From an uncultured bacterium (GTDB lineage: Bacteria > Bacteroidota > Bacteroidia > Bacteroidales > Muribaculaceae): DNA of 8,198 nt. The notes under the pieces were generated by a model, which worked only from the letters and a program-made list of their open reading frames with translations, had not been told where the DNA came from and did not search any database. Below, piece by piece: positions 6,831 to 8,198 of the stretch; the stretch's first letter is position 1; each line of letters opens with the position of its first letter. The translations under genes and the position numbers were made by a program. The stretch covers positions 1 to 8,198 of the forward strand of contig CAMHGU010000098.1 of assembly GCA_946184715.1 (NCBI GenBank). Reading direction: 5' to 3'.

Positions 6831-8096
6831 TTAACGATGCGCGTCGCTCAGATACGAGTCCTTGAAGCCGAGGAAGTAGAGCACGCCATCGATGCCTATC
6901 GTCGAAAGGCTTTGCCCGGCGTTGGCTTTCACCTTGGGCTTCGCGTGGAACGCTATGCCGAGGCCTGCTGTGGTGAGCATCGGCAGGTCGTTGGCACCAT
7001 CGCCCACGGCTATCGTCTGCGCTATATCCACGTTTTCGAATTGAGCAAGAAGGCGCAGCAGCTCGGCTTTGCGCTGCCCGTTGACAATCTCGCCCACGTA
7101 GCGCCCGGTCAGCTTCCCGCCTTCAATCTCGAGCTCGTTGGCATATACATAGTCAAACCCGAAACGCTCCTTCAGGTGCTTGCCGAAGTAGGTGAAACCA
7201 CCCGAGAGTATCGCCGTCTTGTAGCCGGCGCGCTTGAGCACGGTCATCATTCGCTCCACGCCTTCAGTCACCGGCAGATTCTCGGCTATCTCGCGCATCA
7301 CTGACTCGTCAAGACCCTTCAGCAGCGCCACGCGCTCGGTGAAGCTCTCGTTGAAGTCGATCTCACCGCGCATAGCACGCTCCGTGATTTCGCGCACCTT
7401 GTCGCCTACGCCCGCGCGGTCGGCAAGCTCGTCGATTACCTCGGTGCGGATTAGCGTCGAGTCCATATCGAAGCATATCAAGCGGCGGCAGCGGCGATAC
7501 ATATTGTCCTCTTGCAGCGAGATGTCGAAGTCTAAGCGCGTTGCCAAGTCCATAAATTGACGCTGCATCTGCGACTTATCCTTCGGCGTGCCGCGCACCG
7601 AGAATTCTACGCACGATTTCGACAGCGGTTGCTCATCGGCGTTGAGTGGCATACGGCCCGTAAGTCGCTGGATGCTATCGATGTTCAAGCCCTGTTCGCT
7701 CACAATTTTAGTCACATCGGCTATCTGTTGTGCTGTCACTTTGCGCCCGAGTAAGGTGATTATCCAGCGGTTTTTGCCTTGCATTCCCACCCATTCGGCG
7801 TATTCATCTATGGCCACCGGCGAGAAGCGTATCTTGGTCCCGAGCTCGTAGCTCTTGAAAAGCAGCTCCTTCAGGATTTCACCCGAGCGCTCGCTGTCGG
7901 TGCGGAAAAGGATACCGAGAGCGAGAGTGTGATGAATATCGGCCTGACCGATGTCGAGTATCTGGGCATCATAGCGCGCGAGCACTTCCGTAAGCGCCGC
8001 GGTCACTCCGGGCTTATCCTGCCCATAGATATTAATAAGGATAAGCTCAATGTCGGGCGTCGTCGGCCCGGTCGCATTGGTAGGTGTTGTCAACAT
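6831..8096 (-). CDS. serB: Phosphoserine phosphatase with two N-terminal ACT domains
   Basis: Hydrolyses O-phospho-L-serine to L-serine and phosphate, the last step of serine synthesis from 3-phosphoglycerate; cytoplasmic and Mg-dependent. The product is 421 residues, about 100 longer than the E. coli enzyme, because two ACT domains precede the catalytic part: ACT1 about 14-95, with the ligand-loop type motif GQDKPGV at 25-31, and ACT2 about 108-195. The HAD phosphatase domain (about 203-415) has all motifs: FDMDST at 209-214 with nucleophile D210 and acid/base D212, SGG at 298-300 with S298, K343, and GDGAND at 365-370 with the Mg ligands. ACT domains often bind amino acids, so serine feedback is plausible but inferred. 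The next in-frame Met is residue 104, inside the ACT region, so the start at 8096 is secure. It has its own promoter and converges on the serine-consuming spt gene. Confidence 0.95.
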   Translation of the reverse strand: MLTTPTNATGPTTPDIELILINIYGQDKPGVTAALTEVLARYDAQILDIGQADIHHTLALGILFRTDSERSGEILKELLFKSYELGTKIRFSPVAIDEYAEWVGMQGKNRWIITLLGRKVTAQQIADVTKIVSEQGLNIDSIQRLTGRMPLNADEQPLSKSCVEFSVRGTPKDKSQMQRQFMDLATRLDFDISLQEDNMYRRCRRLICFDMDSTLIRTEVIDELADRAGVGDKVREITERAMRGEIDFNESFTERVALLKGLDESVMREIAENLPVTEGVERMMTVLKRAGYKTAILSGGFTYFGKHLKERFGFDYVYANELEIEGGKLTGRYVGEIVNGQRKAELLRLLAQFENVDIAQTIAVGDGANDLPMLTTAGLGIAFHAKPKVKANAGQSLSTIGIDGVLYFLGFKDSYLSDAHR

Positions 8097-8146
8097 TTTA
8101 GTCTATCGATTTAAGGTTATTATTCAAGCGATTTCAATTCAATCTC

Positions 8147-8154
8147 CAAATTTA
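8147..8154 (-). promoter_or_regulatory. -7 box of the serB promoter
   Basis: On the minus strand 8154-8147 reads TAAATTTG, a full match to TAnnTTTG. Transcription would start near 8140, about 44 bases before the serB ATG. No TTTG is found at 19-21 bases upstream; the surrounding sequence is A/T-rich. The remaining bases to the window end show nothing else. Confidence 0.6.
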
Positions 8155-8198
8155 CACATTATTTATTAATTACCCTACATTTCCCGCCACTTTTTCAC

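Noticed and set aside
6837..7304. Plus-strand open frame inside serB
   Set aside because: It is complementary to the catalytic domain of an intact serB and looks like a codon-bias shadow.

Overview
The window looks like the chromosome of an anaerobic gut-type member of the Bacteroidales, possibly Muribaculaceae; the family is a guess from the fairly high GC and protein style. Evidence for the order: promoters of the Bacteroidetes type (TTTG, about 20 bases, TAnnTTTG), A/T-rich start regions without Shine-Dalgarno sequences, a single-chain pyruvate:ferredoxin oxidoreductase, a bacterial serine palmitoyltransferase (sphingolipid synthesis), and a phosphoserine phosphatase with two ACT domains.

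Layout, left to right. (1) 2-778, plus: the 3' part of an unrecognised gene that enters from outside the window and has unusually CGA-rich arginine codons. (2) 945-4493, plus: nifJ, a full 1182-residue pyruvate:ferredoxin oxidoreductase with a consensus promoter at 862-893 and a terminator at 4518-4558. (3) 4682-5239, minus: a small acidic-tailed protein of the pRiA4b ORF-3/IS1096 TnpR-like family, converging on nifJ, with a perfect 16-bp inverted repeat just past its stop. (4) 5240-5565: a divergent control region. (5) 5566-6756, plus: serine palmitoyltransferase. (6) 6831-8096, minus: serB, converging on the previous gene across a shared GC-rich hairpin. 8097-8198 holds only the serB leader and promoter.

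Every complete gene appears to be transcribed alone: orientations alternate and each junction has its own promoter or hairpin. Functionally this is mostly core metabolism. PFOR links pyruvate to acetyl-CoA and reduced ferredoxin. SerB makes L-serine, and serine palmitoyltransferase condenses L-serine with an acyl-CoA to start sphingolipid synthesis, so the two convergent genes at the right are metabolically connected.

I found no CRISPR array, RNA gene, insertion sequence, toxin-antitoxin pair or recognisable defence system. The only gene that could belong to something undescribed is the partial one at the left edge, and too little of it is present to judge.
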